In this document: piece after piece, positions 12,973 to 25,164 of the stretch
Layout: every line of letters starts with the position of its first letter
Position numbering within the stretch: position 1 is the stretch's first letter
Origin: Synanceia verrucosa
Taxonomy: Eukaryota; Chordata; Actinopteri; Perciformes; Synanceiidae
Reading direction: 5' to 3'
NCBI GenBank assembly: GCA_029721515.1
Contig: CM056550.1
Span: 18,723,119 to 18,787,118 of the forward strand
DNA: 64,000 bases
The notes under the pieces: model-generated
What the model was told of the DNA's origin: nothing
What the model saw: the letters and a program-made list of their open reading frames with translations, nothing else
The model's database searches: none
Translations under genes and position numbers: made by a program

Positions 12973-13925
12973 TTTATTTATCAAGTTTAAACCTCTTCTT
13001 TGCATCCAGATAATGGAAGTAACGTAACTTTGTCAGGCTGTCCTGTGCTTCATAAGATTATTACTACTCGTACAGGAGGAAATTGAATTTGTAAATAAGC
13101 TGCTTGAGAAATGAAATACTGTAAATTAGCTCATTTGAAGGTTCTTTTATAGAGGATATTAAGTCCAGTGTTCCCCTCAGATACTGTAAATGTGATGGAG
13201 CTCAATGTCAAACTAAATCACATTTAGCTCTCATGAACTTTCCTCGTATTAGCAGCTAAATGTGGCTGCTGCATGCAGCGGCTCGTCATTTTTAATGAGC
13301 TCGACCTTTGCTGACGGACAGAAGTGATGCTACTGTGTCAAACTGGAGGCCGCAGAACTGGAAACGCTACAGCTTTCATTAGAGAGTGAATCCTTTGAGT
13401 TTGTGCATTAAATATCTGCCCCTGAAGGCGGAAGAGAATTAGGGATATTTAAGGATCGAGAGGGCAAACAAATACTCTGAGGGACTTTTTCAGTTTTTCA
13501 TGGAATGTTTGGGATTTTCTTCATATCACTTCCTGACCTATTTTATCTGCTGCATCAAGTGGCGGAGACGTCACTGACACTCCCGGCAGTGGACAACTAT
13601 GGAATGATTGTGCTATAATTTTCTATTTAAGGAAATCTCAAAAATCCGGGACAAAGTTTTCACCTTCTGGGGTGTATGCTGTGAAAAGGTGCTGCTTTCA
13701 CATCTGTGTGGTGTTTAAAAAAAAAGAAAGAAAAGATGCATTTGAGCTCACGCTCTTTAGGAGCAGCAGTGACAGACGTGAAGCGAAGGTTAAAAGTGCA
13801 TGAGGGATAATAACCTAAACAGATAAATGCATGTATGCTTGTGTTTCTGAATACCCCTTGGTGTGTCGGATGGGTGCTGGTTTGGTCAGGGTGGGGTCAG
13901 TCTCCTGTGACGGGAAGGCCTGCTT
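12973..13925 (-). other. dusp3: Probable dusp3 3' untranslated region
   Basis: On the minus strand this follows the dusp3 stop codon. The first clear AATAAA-type signal I see is complementary to TTTATT at 12973-12978. The cleavage site is not determined. An earlier variant signal, or an extension into the satellite, is possible. Confidence 0.35.
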
Positions 13926-16900
13926 TCATTTGGTCTTTAGTTTGCCCACCTCCCCGTTCAGCTTGCCCTCCTTGGCCAGCTTCTCGTTGAGTTGGCACAG
14001 TTGGCGAAGGAAGCCGTCATTGGGGCCGATTTCTCGCTTGTGCCTCACGGTGGCCACCGCTAGCCGGGCGTCCATTCTGTGGCGCAGCATGAGGTAAGCG
14101 ACGACCATGGTGGGGGAGCGGCTGTAGCCTTCTCTGCAGTGTACGTACACTTTCCCTGAAGGACGCAAAGAGAGCAATAAGATGAGCGCTGCTCTACTGG
14201 AGTCCAAACAGAACTCGAGGGGTTTTCTACAATAAGTACTGCCGACAAATCCCACATAAAGTCACTGGTTCCTCCTGAACATCAGATACTTTAAAACGTC
14301 TCGTTTTCATTTTACGAAAAAATTCAATCGTTTTCTAAAACAGTTGGTCACTGAGGTTTTTAGCTAACGTCACTCAATCAGGTGCTTTTGTTGGGGACTA
14401 TTTTCTGCAGCGTATTACTCCACATTTGGTGCTCTGGTGGCAGCAGGATGGTTTCAGTCAAAATAAACTATTTTGATGTGGCTCATTGATTCTAAATGAT
14501 CATTTGTGTGTCCCAAATAACGTATATTATATATATTTCTTTCATATTACATACTTCAATTGACGTTACAGAGTTTTGGCTCTTGATCTCTTTTTAAATC
14601 ACAGTCAAACAGTAGTTTATACCATAACATAATAACATATAAACACACAGAGCGGCATGGCTCCTTACACCTTCAACACTCATATTGTTAGATGACTTTT
14701 ATTATACTCTTTTCATGGCATAATCAAGATTTTTGCAGACTGAGATCGAAAACAAACATGCTTGACCTCTAATATCGCTGTTAGCCACTCTGCGTTGACA
14801 GTTACACATTGATTTCTTTTAAATGTTGGGCATCGTCAGCTCGTCAGACATGGACATGTGATCAAAACATCATGTAGAAATATCAAATGTTAATGATAAC
14901 GTGGAATAAAAACATGCAGGACTACTGCCTCATGGAGGCTTTTTAATCTAAGGAGGAAAAAAAAATGAGCAAAGACAGACGAGCCAAATTATCCAAGAAA
15001 AAACGAAGAAGAAGAAGAGTGGCTGGGGAGCATATGCTGCCATCAAAGTCGCCTCGCCAAGCATCTTCTGTGCCAGAGATGCAAATACAAGAGCTGACCT
15101 CTGCTGCAGACTCAAAGTCGATCATCTTCCCTGCATAAACAGTCCTCCGTCCTGCATCTGTATTTTAACGTCTTTGTATCTGTGTGTGAATAACGACTTT
15201 GTTTGCCTGCTCTGTCGAACTTTCTTTACACTGACAGGCCTAAAACCCCCAAGAGGAGTTGGACTTGGCGAGCTCCACCGAGCAGCTGATGTTCTCAGGT
15301 CAGATCTGCAGATTCTGCACTTTATTTGAAACCCAACACCTCTCCTCTGTGGTTTAATCTCCTCCTATTGCTTCTCCTCCCAGAACAAAGTCCTCTGCCA
15401 ATGAAACAACCTCTTCAATACCTAATCAGCCGCCTGCCACAGATCAATGTTGATTCTGCTGTATCCTCTTGTTGGACACAAAAGATCTCTGGCTCATTTT
15501 CTCACTCCATCAGTCACCCTCTAGTAGGGCCGTCACCTCCAATTCAACATCTTGGTTCAAACAAATGTGACATTCAGTCTAATGACCTGTATGAATTTCA
15601 AATTAAAAGCACTCTTTAAAATCCACCATCAATGTGACCTAATGACCTAAAACTATGCTTACAAATAATATATAACAAATAAAACCAATAATTAAAAATC
15701 AAGGAGGGCCATCACGCAGCTAATCTTATATATGAAAGTATTTATTTTATATTTTTAACCAGCAGCTGCTTTAGTCGCAGACGGCAATAAATCTGAAAAA
15801 AAAAAAAACTGTAAAAATAAAACTGTACCGCCTCGCTGCAGTTTTGTTGTTGTTAAACGCAGCATCCATCCATTAAGATTGTTTGATTCTCCATTCTCCG
15901 AGGAAGAAGAAAAAGAAGGTTTTCTTTTCTTTGTAGATGAGCTAATCCTTTAAGATATCACATTAAATCACACAAAAAGAATATATTTATTGATGAGCTA
16001 CATATTTGAAAAACTCCTGGTTGGCCTGGACTGTTTGGCTTTCGTCTCTGAGACCAGCACCTCCCGCCTTACACATCTGATGTGTTACTAATGCAAAACA
16101 ATATTGATTAGTGCAGCTGTAACATGCAGATGTTTTTTCTTAGTATTTAGATGAACAGTGTGAGTGTTTAAACACTTACTGTAACTTCATCATGGCCAAC
16201 ACGTAGATGCGGCACCTCATGACCTTTGCAGAGCTCGCAGCTCGGGGATCACGAAATGTCAAAGACGATTTTGCACAAAGTCAAACTGCAGCGACACGAG
16301 GAGGTGGGGGAGGGGAAACGCTGTTATCCCCCCACGCTCTGCTCTCCATCATTACTGTCGCTCCTCACTCCTGATTTAGCATTTACGATGTCACCAAACC
16401 TCCAGAGAGTTTAGAGGCTTTTCTGACAATAAATCCACGTTATAAAACACACACTGATTATGAACGCACCTGCCATGTGGTGAATTTAGTGGCTGCTTTG
16501 GGAAAGCTGGGGAAGGTGATTTCTTTGATGGAGGTTGAGGCCTCCTGGGATTGATTGATTGTTCCTTTGCTGCTTTCCGACACGTGAAATGTTAAAATAA
16601 GCCACATCTGACCTCCTAGATAAAGCAAATGGCTAATTCAACACTTAACTCCCTTGTGATTTCTGCATGTTGATCATTTATCATACATTATTTGATTGGT
16701 TTTTTTTGTGTGACGAGGTGGATTCGGTGCCACAGGTGTGCTCTTCGTAGAACATTTCCACATTATCTCATGATGGAATATGGAGCAGGACTCAGGAGTG
16801 AACCAGATTTAGCCTGAGATGCTCGGGGCCCTTACCATTATCTCACTTTAAGATCCACAGCAAGGAGGTGAACAGAAAGTGAACCATTAAAAGATGCCTT

Positions 16901-19900
16901 AAATCAAAGATCCTCAAATCTGCAATATTCATGCTTATATTATTACCCAAACATCCCTGTTAGTCTACTTTCCAGCAGCGTTACCGGTCAAACTGGAGGA
17001 GTGAAGAAGCATAAAACATGAATGAAGTATTACTGATAGTGCCCCGCTTATTTTTTAAAGTATGCGATCAAAGAAAGAGGATATGTCATGTTACTTTAAC
17101 TATGTTAGAGGCAGCGGAAACTATTTATGTGATCCGATCCAATGTCAAATATTCTCTGCTTAAGCTCAGTCTTTAGCTGCTAACATTAAAGCTATATCAA
17201 GCTGAGCGTTAAAATCTCACCTTTGCCGTTGTTGTGTGCGAGCGCCTTGTCGATAAAATCTGCCCCCTCCTCAAAGAAGGCACTGAGGTTGAACTGCTCC
17301 GTGTCGTTGGCCCGGATACCGTGGTACGTGATGCCCGTGCCGGCGTAGAAATCCACGCTGGTGTTGACGTGCATGAAGGAGGTTCCCTCCGCCACGTTGA
17401 GGACGTGTGTCACTCCCAGTTTCTGCAGGCGCATTGCATTCTGGGCCACGAACCTGGGAAAAAAAACATAAATTTAACCACTTTGTTGATGTCTGTGATA
17501 ACGCTGCTGCACGGAAACACCAGTAAAGACGTACAGGGTGCCTCTCGATGAGCGTTCAGCTGCAGAACAAGACGTCTGAGACAAATAACGGCACTAATAA
17601 TAACAGCCGACACGTACGGCAGAGCAGCGCGTCAGCACTATTTATTTTAAAGTGATATTGTGACAGTGTAGGCTGCATCTTTGCGACCTCTCTGCACGTT
17701 CTGAGTGAAAACTGAGCAGGCAGTATCACAGCCTGAACACCGGCCACATAACACTGTACATACACTGTACTGCCAAAAGTGTTCGCTCACTCATCCAAAT
17801 AATCAGAATCAGCTTTTCCAATCGCTTCCGTGGCCACCGGTGCACCTGCTCTACTTTGTTTGCGAGGAACAATCCTGTGTATTACAGAGCAAACACACCA
17901 CAACAAAGCAACACAGGGTTTTGGCTGCTGCAGCCTGCCTGGCTCCATGCCTGCATCCACCGCTACCATCCAACCTGGCCGGAGGCACTGCCCATTGATT
18001 CTCAATAAAATGCCTCTTTTGTGGATGTTATATTAAAGTTTTATAGAACACTTAGTGTCACTAATTAGCCGTGCACAATTTATGTTCAAGCAACCAAAAA
18101 CACAGTTAATAAGGTGTAGGTGTACGTGACATTATCCCAAATGTTTCCAACAATGTTCAAACCCGGAGAAACCAACAATTTTATTAATGGTAACAGTCCT
18201 TCTGTAACAGTTACAGCTGGTTGCTGAGCTAACGTCAGGAGCAGAGGTCCTGTGTTCACTGTACTGCATTGAAAAACACAGATTTTTAACTTTCAACTGT
18301 TTTATTCTGTGTTTTTTTACTGGTTTTAATCACTGGGTCTGTTTGTTTTGGAGAGAGGAGACCTCTGAGGATAATTCGGCTCCTGGAAAAAACATCCTGA
18401 CCATCTGGATCTGAAGTTATCAGAGAGAAAAGGTAAGCTAACAGCAGCGTCTTAGGTCATAGCCCTGCTGAACTGTGTAGACAAAACAGATTTTTAACTT
18501 TAAACTGCTTTATTCTATATTTTCACCGGTTTTAATCACTTGGACTTTTTGTTTTGGAGAGGAGGAGACTTCTGAGGATAATTCGGCTCCTGGTAAAAAC
18601 ATCCTGAATGATGAACATGAAGTAATTTTCCAGGAGAAGCCATGAAGACGCCCCTGATCTTATGCTACTTCTTACAACGTCACCAAAATGCACAAACTTC
18701 AGATTAAACCAAAGCTGTGATCGCATATATAAAGCCAGTGTAATGCCACAGGCAAGTTCTGTTTCAAATGCTACAAAAGGTAAACTTTGCTTTACTTTTT
18801 TCCAGACCAAAGCCTGATAAATCTTCACCCTGATGGCGCTGTGTGCTTTTATTGCAACATCTGCCTGCAGTCTATAAGAAGCTGGCGAGGCTCGGTGACC
18901 CTGGACAGCTCCCTGGAGGCCGAAGCTGCAAGAACTAATAAATAAAATCCTCTCTGCCACCATTTTGCTTTACGGCCATTAGAGGAGGGATGAATCAGCC
19001 CATGGCAGGGTGGGGATGTCAAAGTGAGGACATTTTCTCCAATGGTTAATGAACTTGTGACAACACCGGTGCTACCCATCACATCTTAAGATATTCACTG
19101 ATGATGCTCAACGTGGGGCGTTTCATTTTTAACGTTGGACGGCTGTGTGTCTCACCTCTCCCCCTAACGTTTCTCCATTGGGCTTAAATCCAAAATATCA
19201 GCAAATACATTATTTTCACTATGACTTCCACTCCTCTGCCACTTTCCTTACTCTCATCAATGTGAAAAATAAAATGTTACTGCTCAACTATGGTAAAAAT
19301 CATAACTACTAATCAATAATTAGATCACGATTACAAGCTGAATATGAACATTTTGTAGCCTGAAGTTACACGCTTCAATTTTGTGCACTTCGAAAGCAAA
19401 ACTAAGGGAAACTAAGAGGATAGACTGATGAAGAATGTTGTGATCTAGCAAACAATCATAAACACAGTGGTTGTATAGATATAGATCGATAGATATACTA
19501 GCGCCTTCTGCAGGGCCTCCTAATTCATATTATTCCCCTTTATATTCTGCCTATGTTTAGACATACGTGCATGAATGATTGAGTGAATGCTTACATGAAC
19601 AGTGTAGCACTTAGTTAATGTGGAAGTTCATATTTACTGTGCTTGCACAGTGCAGAGGCACACTCTGGTTCGAGAGAGTTCAGCCTCCCTCCAGTATTTA
19701 CCTCCCCCGTTGCAGTCCCACAACATCCATTATTAAAGACGAGCGCTCCTCACAGCAAACAAACCACACCTTAAGCGTGTCCCTGAGCTGCACGGCGGCA
19801 GTTGACTGCGACCGATCTGGAAGCACTGTTGAGATTCTTCTGGAAAGTACGATCAAAATCCATTTTACTGACCGATTCGTCCAAGCGCAGAGCTTATCAG

Positions 19901-22900
19901 ACGCCAAAACACTGCTCAGTGTTTTTGTGGTTCTCTCATGAATGATTTTGCAATGCTGGAAAGTTATCATGCTGCCAAATATTATTTGGTGTGACAATCG
20001 GGAGGTAAAGAGTAGAAATGCAGCGATACACCAATCAGATGCTTTCATGTCTCAACCTGACCACGAGAGGGGGCGTGGCTTTGGACAGATGGAAGGGGGA
20101 GGAGGGGGGTGGAGCTTAGGAGGTGCCACTGTCATATCTTGCTAGCTTTCTTGCTAGCTCTCCATGACTGCCATCTATAGCTCTTTAAATGAGTAAATGA
20201 GTGTTCCTACTTTCGCTCATAATGCAACTATCTTAATTTTACAGACACAAAGCTGACCGTTAAGCACCTCTACAGCTGTCGGTACAGGCCTGATGACAGA
20301 TGACATAACGTGCTCACGGCTCTCATTGTCTTTTTGCTTTTTATAGAAATTAAAAAAAAAACATTATTTTTTGTGTTTTAGCACCCACATGCATTTAAAA
20401 AAAAAAGAGAATAAAATTTTGACAAAAAGTTGCACCCAATCCTAATTTTTACCAGATAAAAGCCAAAAAATGCAGCCCATCTAATACTACGATCTAAAAC
20501 TGAAATCATTCAATCTATTGATGATTATATATTCTAACTGATTAGTTGCTTGATCTATAAATTGGTGAAATATGCGGATCAGTGTATCTCAAAGCCTTAG
20601 ATGACGTCCTCAGATGTCTTGTTTTGTCCACAACCCAAATATATTCAGTTTAATGTCACAGAGGAGGAAAGAAACCAGAAAATATTCACATTTAAGAAGC
20701 TGGAATCAAAGTATTTATACTTTAAAAATGACTAAAACCACTCAATCGATGAACAGAATAGTCAGCGACACAGGCAGGGCTACAATACTATTTAATCTGG
20801 TCCTGGTTGTTGCTTTATAGTATAGATCGTAGCCTAAAATAGCTCATGGGTCTAATTCCCTTCAGGGGATCCCAGAGGGATGATTAGAGACATTAATGAA
20901 TATTTTCAAGGACAAAGCTTTCTTTTCCTAACTTCACCATGAGCTGGGATGGAGTGTATGAACCACTGCACCACAGACACACCTTTATAATGCACTATAT
21001 AATGTGTTAACCACTGTGTCTGTTTTGATCTTATTTTGCCAACCAGCTACACAACTCGTACTGTAATAGACTACAATACAGGATGCACCATCAGAAAAGA
21101 GTCCCAGTGGTGGAAACAGTGGACGAGGTGCAGCCTTTCATCAATGATCAATACCAGCTCGCCCTGCCCGAGCCATTTATAATATCCCATTACATCACGC
21201 TGCCCTTTACACTGGTCTGCTGTACTTTAAGGGTAAATACTTCACTAATTACCCCACCGTACTGAACAGAGACACTGATCTGACTTCCATTTTTCAGCAG
21301 AAACCAAAAGAAGCCATAAAGCAGAGAGCACATTAGAGTCTCAGCATCGTCTGATCAGCTCCTTTGTTGGCCGGCTTTGGATCCATGATGAAGAGTCACT
21401 CTCAGAAAGCTTATATTATATTTCCCGCAACATTTCCCTTTCTTTACTGGCTGTTCTGACAAATCTGACACTGGAAACCTGAAATAATTTATGACATTCG
21501 TGCAATTTGGGATTTGTTTAGGTAGCTAGATGAAGATGTAATAGTATCACTGAATAAAAATAAGGGTCATGTATTGTATTTATACCCATTGTTCCATAAA
21601 TATTTGTGTTCACCATATATGATGTAAATATTTGCATGTAAATGTATGTAAATATTTGCACTGCTATTTTATTTCATTTTATTTTTGCGGGTCACATGTG
21701 ATAGATAGTAAAAATACATTTTATTTGTCTAATAAAAAATTAAAATATATATTTTTCCTCCTTAGTTATATATGTAAATATTTGTTATATTATTATTATT
21801 TATTCTATTATGTCTTTGCTGTTTATTTTTTTTTTTTATTACTGTTATTTTGTCTATGCTGCTGTGGCAGGTGAATTTCCCTCAATGGGGGATAGATCCG
21901 TTAATCTGCTTGTTATTTTTTTTCCCGATGATTCGTCTGTGAAGTTTTACTAACACACAGAAGAAAGAAAAAGGCAGAAAACACTAGAATAAAGCATATC
22001 ATACTTCATATCTCAATTAATAAAAATCAACATATTTGGACTCACTGTTTCCCCTCCTTTCTTTGCAGAAAGTGACCATGACAACAAGTTTGCTATCTCC
22101 ACAAGCCTCTTTTATTCTCTAAAATCCCACATCAACATGAATGTGTTTATTTGCTTTCATGTATTTATGCCACAGATGTGTTTACCGCTTAAAAAGAGGT
22201 GTCACAATGGGAGCATCTCCCCACTCAAGACTAATTCACCTTTGTCTTTGCTCTGCAGGAGCCCCAGGAGACGGATTGTTGTTGTTTTTTATCAGTTTTA
22301 TGAATGGAAATACATTAGTATTGTGTTGTTTTCCTCTTCAGATGGTTTGTGGTTGCAGCTCAGCTGGAATGGGGAGCGGCTCGGTGTGATGACATGACGG
22401 CAGAGCTGCTAATAATGGAGGACTCAATGAGTGGAAACAGCCTCTTTGTGTCCGACTTCATGTGAATTTAAAGGGAAAGACGCCTCTTAAACACCCTCTT
22501 AAACAGCCACCTGTGTGGACGCTGCTATTTGGAGGACAAACAGCCTAATCTGTTGACAACAACAGGCTGTCGCCGCCTCCCTCCATGACAGTGAAGGCAC
22601 CATGACAACAAGCTGCTGCTGCGCGCGTGCCGCCCGGACATGCGACACGGTTGTCATGGTGGCGTCTGGTTTGTAAAACAACAAACTGTCAAAATAAAAT
22701 ATAACAAACATGGACGCGGGTGAATCACTCACGCGTTACCGACGTATATCCGGGGGAAGACCTCGTTGAAGTGTTGAGTCGGTAAACTGTAGAAGCCGCT
22801 GCCGTTAGACAACAGCTCGTTCAGCTGTTGGACGGTAACCTCTCCGCCGGTAACCGGGACGTCAGCCGTTGGCTGCTGCTGTTTGGTGGGACTCAGGTGT

Positions 22901-22908
22901 TTCTTCAT
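13926..22908 (-). CDS. dusp3: Dual-specificity protein phosphatase 3 (VHR-like), complete, 3 coding exons
   Basis: DUSP3/VHR is a small atypical dual-specificity phosphatase that dephosphorylates phosphotyrosine and phosphothreonine, including on ERK and JNK MAP kinases and STAT5. Exons on the minus strand are 22733-22908, 17221-17453 and 13926-14149, with phases that join cleanly. The product is 210 residues against 185 in human; the extra length is a Gln-rich N-terminus (MKKHLSPTKQQQP) and a longer C-terminal tail. Conserved landmarks are the Val-Gln-Gln-Leu-Asn-Glu-Leu-Leu start of the fold, PRIYVGNA, FMHVNT, the general acid in IRANDTEQFN (D109), the P-loop HCREGYSRSP (C141, R147) and EIGPNDGF. 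The terminal exon could also begin at 14155, adding two residues (212 aa). D109 and C141 are 32 apart, matching human D92 to C124, which favours the inner acceptor. The start ATG has GCC before it in a CpG-rich promoter. Whether this is the a or b teleost paralogue is unresolved. Confidence 0.95.
14156..17220. other. dusp3 intron 2
   Basis: About 3 kb of noncoding sequence between coding exons 2 and 3. The donor AAAG|GTGAG and the acceptor cluster TTCAG/GGAAAG are clear. The only notable content is a small antisense-strand open frame at 14965-15138, listed separately. No RNA gene or recognisable transposon is seen. Confidence 0.6.
14965..15138 (+). other. Possible 57-codon small open reading frame antisense to dusp3 intron 2
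   Basis: A plus-strand ATG preceded by an A-run (A at -3) opens a 57-codon frame ending TAA. The N-terminal third is strongly basic (MSKDRRAKLSKKKRRRRR) and resembles a nuclear or RNA-binding tail; the remainder is Ser/Glu-rich. I recognise no family. Poly-purine repeat DNA can give such Lys/Arg runs by chance, so this is a candidate only. There are no visible promoter, splice or polyadenylation signals to support expression. Confidence 0.15.
17758..17870. mobile_element. Tc1/mariner-like transposon 5'-end fragment
   Basis: The stretch with CCAAAAGTGTTCGCTCACTC and ATCCAAATAATCAGAATCAG, followed by the TTCCGTGGCCACCGGTG block, matches my memory of the noncoding 5' leader of a Tc1-like element abundant in teleosts. 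No transposase coding sequence follows, so this is a truncated relic. The class rests on memory of the family. Confidence 0.4.
18245..18650. repeat. Two-copy 208-bp tandem duplication in dusp3 intron 1
   Basis: CAGATTTTTAACTTT recurs 208 bp apart, with GATTTTTAAC at 18281 and 18489. So do GGTTTTAATCACT, TTTTGGAGAG and GAGGATAATTCGGCTCCTGG then AAAAACATCCTGA. The copies differ by scattered substitutions. It looks like a dispersed fish repeat duplicated locally, and it has no coding potential. Confidence 0.7.
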
Positions 22909-23110
22909 GGCTACTTCCGCTTCTCTCCAAACTAATGGCAGATGACAGACAGCTCCAGACTCGTGAGCCCTGTTCGGTCGTTCAGCTGCATTTTTACCTG
23001 CGCACGTGAGTCGTGCGCGCGCCGTCTCCTAGTCTGGGCCACAAGGTGTCTGGTGATCAGGCGCGAGCGTTGTAACACGCACTTCCGGGGCGTCGCTTTC
23101 AAAGTAAAAC
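22909..23110 (-). promoter_or_regulatory. dusp3: dusp3 promoter and 5' UTR (CpG-rich)
   Basis: This block lies immediately upstream of the dusp3 ATG and is clearly richer in CG dinucleotides than its surroundings, with GTGCGCGCGCCG and GGCGCGAGCG. It contains an E-box CACGTG (23003-23008) and an ETS-type ACTTCCGG (23081-23088). No TATA box is evident, as expected for a broadly expressed gene. The transcription start is not resolved. Confidence 0.55.
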
Positions 23111-23689
23111 AATGACGTTCTGGTCAAAAACAGCCTTTTTTGGCATGAAAGTTTCTAAAGCATCGAAATATATAATGCGCAGTAATATTGTTGTGGATTT
23201 TTACGTATTGAATCTATTTGTAAAAATACTTATACATCAGCCTTTATTGTCAAATAAATATAAATTAAACATAAATACAATCCACCTTTATGTAAAGATA
23301 CTTTTATGAAAACTAAATTTTTCTTACGCATCATTTGCACTCACTCCACCCTACTGCACTATGATGCTAATGTTGTTCACACAAACTAAATTGTGTTAAC
23401 CTGAGCTGCCTCATGTTTTATGTTATCATTTATATCTACAGTCTAATTGTCAGAAATTCACATATGCATTAAAATCTGCAGGTTTTAATTTCTCAACATT
23501 CCCAGCAGCATTTCTGACATGTTATTTATCATTGTCGGTCATTGTGTTCTGCATTAAAATATATTACAGAAGTTTTACAGTGCTTTTATTTTAAAGACTA
23601 AATAGTGCAGCTTCCGGGTTCTTTCTCTGTTTTCGTGTCTCACTTGACGCAGCTGCTTCTCTCCATCACTATCTCCATCAGACACACCC

Positions 23690-23860
23690 CACCGGCAGTC
23701 AGACACTCAGGACCCGAGCTGGAAACGAACCAGACCCGAGATGGACCCGAGCGAACCCGAACCGGCCCGAGAGGACACGAATGACGAGCGCTGTTCGAAT
23801 CATCCTAAACATGAGACACAAACTATTTATGTATTTTGGCTGGATTCAGGAGGAAAATAG
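23690..23860 (+). other. CpG-rich patch with a short open frame, possible orphan first exon
   Basis: About 0.6 kb beyond the dusp3 promoter, the motif GACCCGAG and its variants repeat several times. An ATG at 23741 opens a 39-codon acidic frame beginning MDPSEPEPAREDTNDERC. An ETS-like CTTCCGGG lies about 130 bp upstream (23611). It could be a first exon on the plus strand whose continuation I cannot find, a relic of a multicopy gene, or chance. I recognise no family. Confidence 0.2.
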
Positions 23861-25125
23861 GAGAGGTGTTTTTGGACAAGTAGTCTTTTTTATCTCTAAA
23901 ACTGGGAATGTTGCCATGGTTACACAACAAACCTTCATTTCTTAATATAAGTAATTCACAATAATGCTTGGATACATCTTTAGTAAACTATGTTGTCTGT
24001 AGGGTTCTGGCTCTCGCTAATTTATGATAAAACCATGTAATGCCCGAAAACTGAAATTAATCCCTACTCTAATAATCATCACAGAATTAGGATGGGAGTT
24101 TGCAATAGTGGAAAGTAAATTTACACTAACACTCTAGGTTACTTAATACAAATTTGAGGTACTTTTGAAATATTACACTACATATCTAATGGATATATTT
24201 TACTTTTCACTCCATTACAGTATTCCACCATTTAAGCCCTAAGGTACTGTACTTTGCAGATTCAGAATAACAAAAATAATAAATAAATGTAAATTAATTT
24301 TAATTAGTTCCACCTTTACCAGCTGCAATGCTGTAAATACATTGTTACAAAAATTTTAAAAAAAGTTTAGGAAAGGTAAAGAATTATTCTGCCCTTAAAC
24401 ACATTTCTATCATCTCTTAATACACTTATTGACTCTGTCCACCCATAGATGTCAGCACAGCCCATTCGTACAGATTTCACTTAATGGTGAGACGGAAATA
24501 TTATTTTTTATGAGCCTTGTCTTGTTCTTGCAAACCTGAAAACAGATGAAATACATGTGAAATAGAAATATGGACATTTTTTCATTTTTATATTTATTTT
24601 TATTCTATTTTTTTTTTTTAGAACATTTAGATTTGTTTTCACTGCTAAGAGAAAAATTTCACTGTATACTTGCACTCATGTTACCTGTTATACATGGAAC
24701 CACAAGATGGAGCCACATTTCTATCAAAAGAACACAATTGTACCACAGTTTCAAAATGTGATTTTTGGACACAATGAATGACTTATTATAACAACACAGT
24801 GACACCTAAATGAATAATGATCACATGTAGATGTATTTGACCTCTCATAAAGTCACTCTGTGACCCATCTCATTATTGGGTTCATATTTATCTGCACACA
24901 CTTAGTTTTACTTTGGGTTATTTGGAGAATGGGCCGGGAGACCAACTACTAGACAAATAGATGACATATTTTCATATATATAACTCATATACTCTTGACC
25001 CAATTCAACTAAAGCCTCACGCTAGTCATCATTTTTGTGTTTCCATGGTGATATAAGGAGATGCAGTGTAGCACCATGGCAACAACAGATCTTGTGGAGC
25101 GAAATTTGAGCTCCTGTTGCGCACA

Positions 25126-25130
<5 letters not shown>

Positions 25131-25162
<32 letters not shown>
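25131..25162. repeat. (GT)n microsatellite
   Basis: An uninterrupted GT dinucleotide run of about 32 bp, preceded by GCGCACACACCT. Confidence 0.95.

Positions 25163-25164
<2 letters not shown>

Larger units (their letters stand above)
17454..22732. other. dusp3 intron 1
   Basis: About 5.3 kb between coding exons 1 and 2. The donor is AACGC|GTGAGT and the acceptor TTTCCCAG|GTTCG. It holds a Tc1-like transposon fragment (17.76 kb) and a tandem 208-bp duplication (18.25-18.65 kb). The rest is AT-rich noncoding DNA without recognisable exons. Confidence 0.6.
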
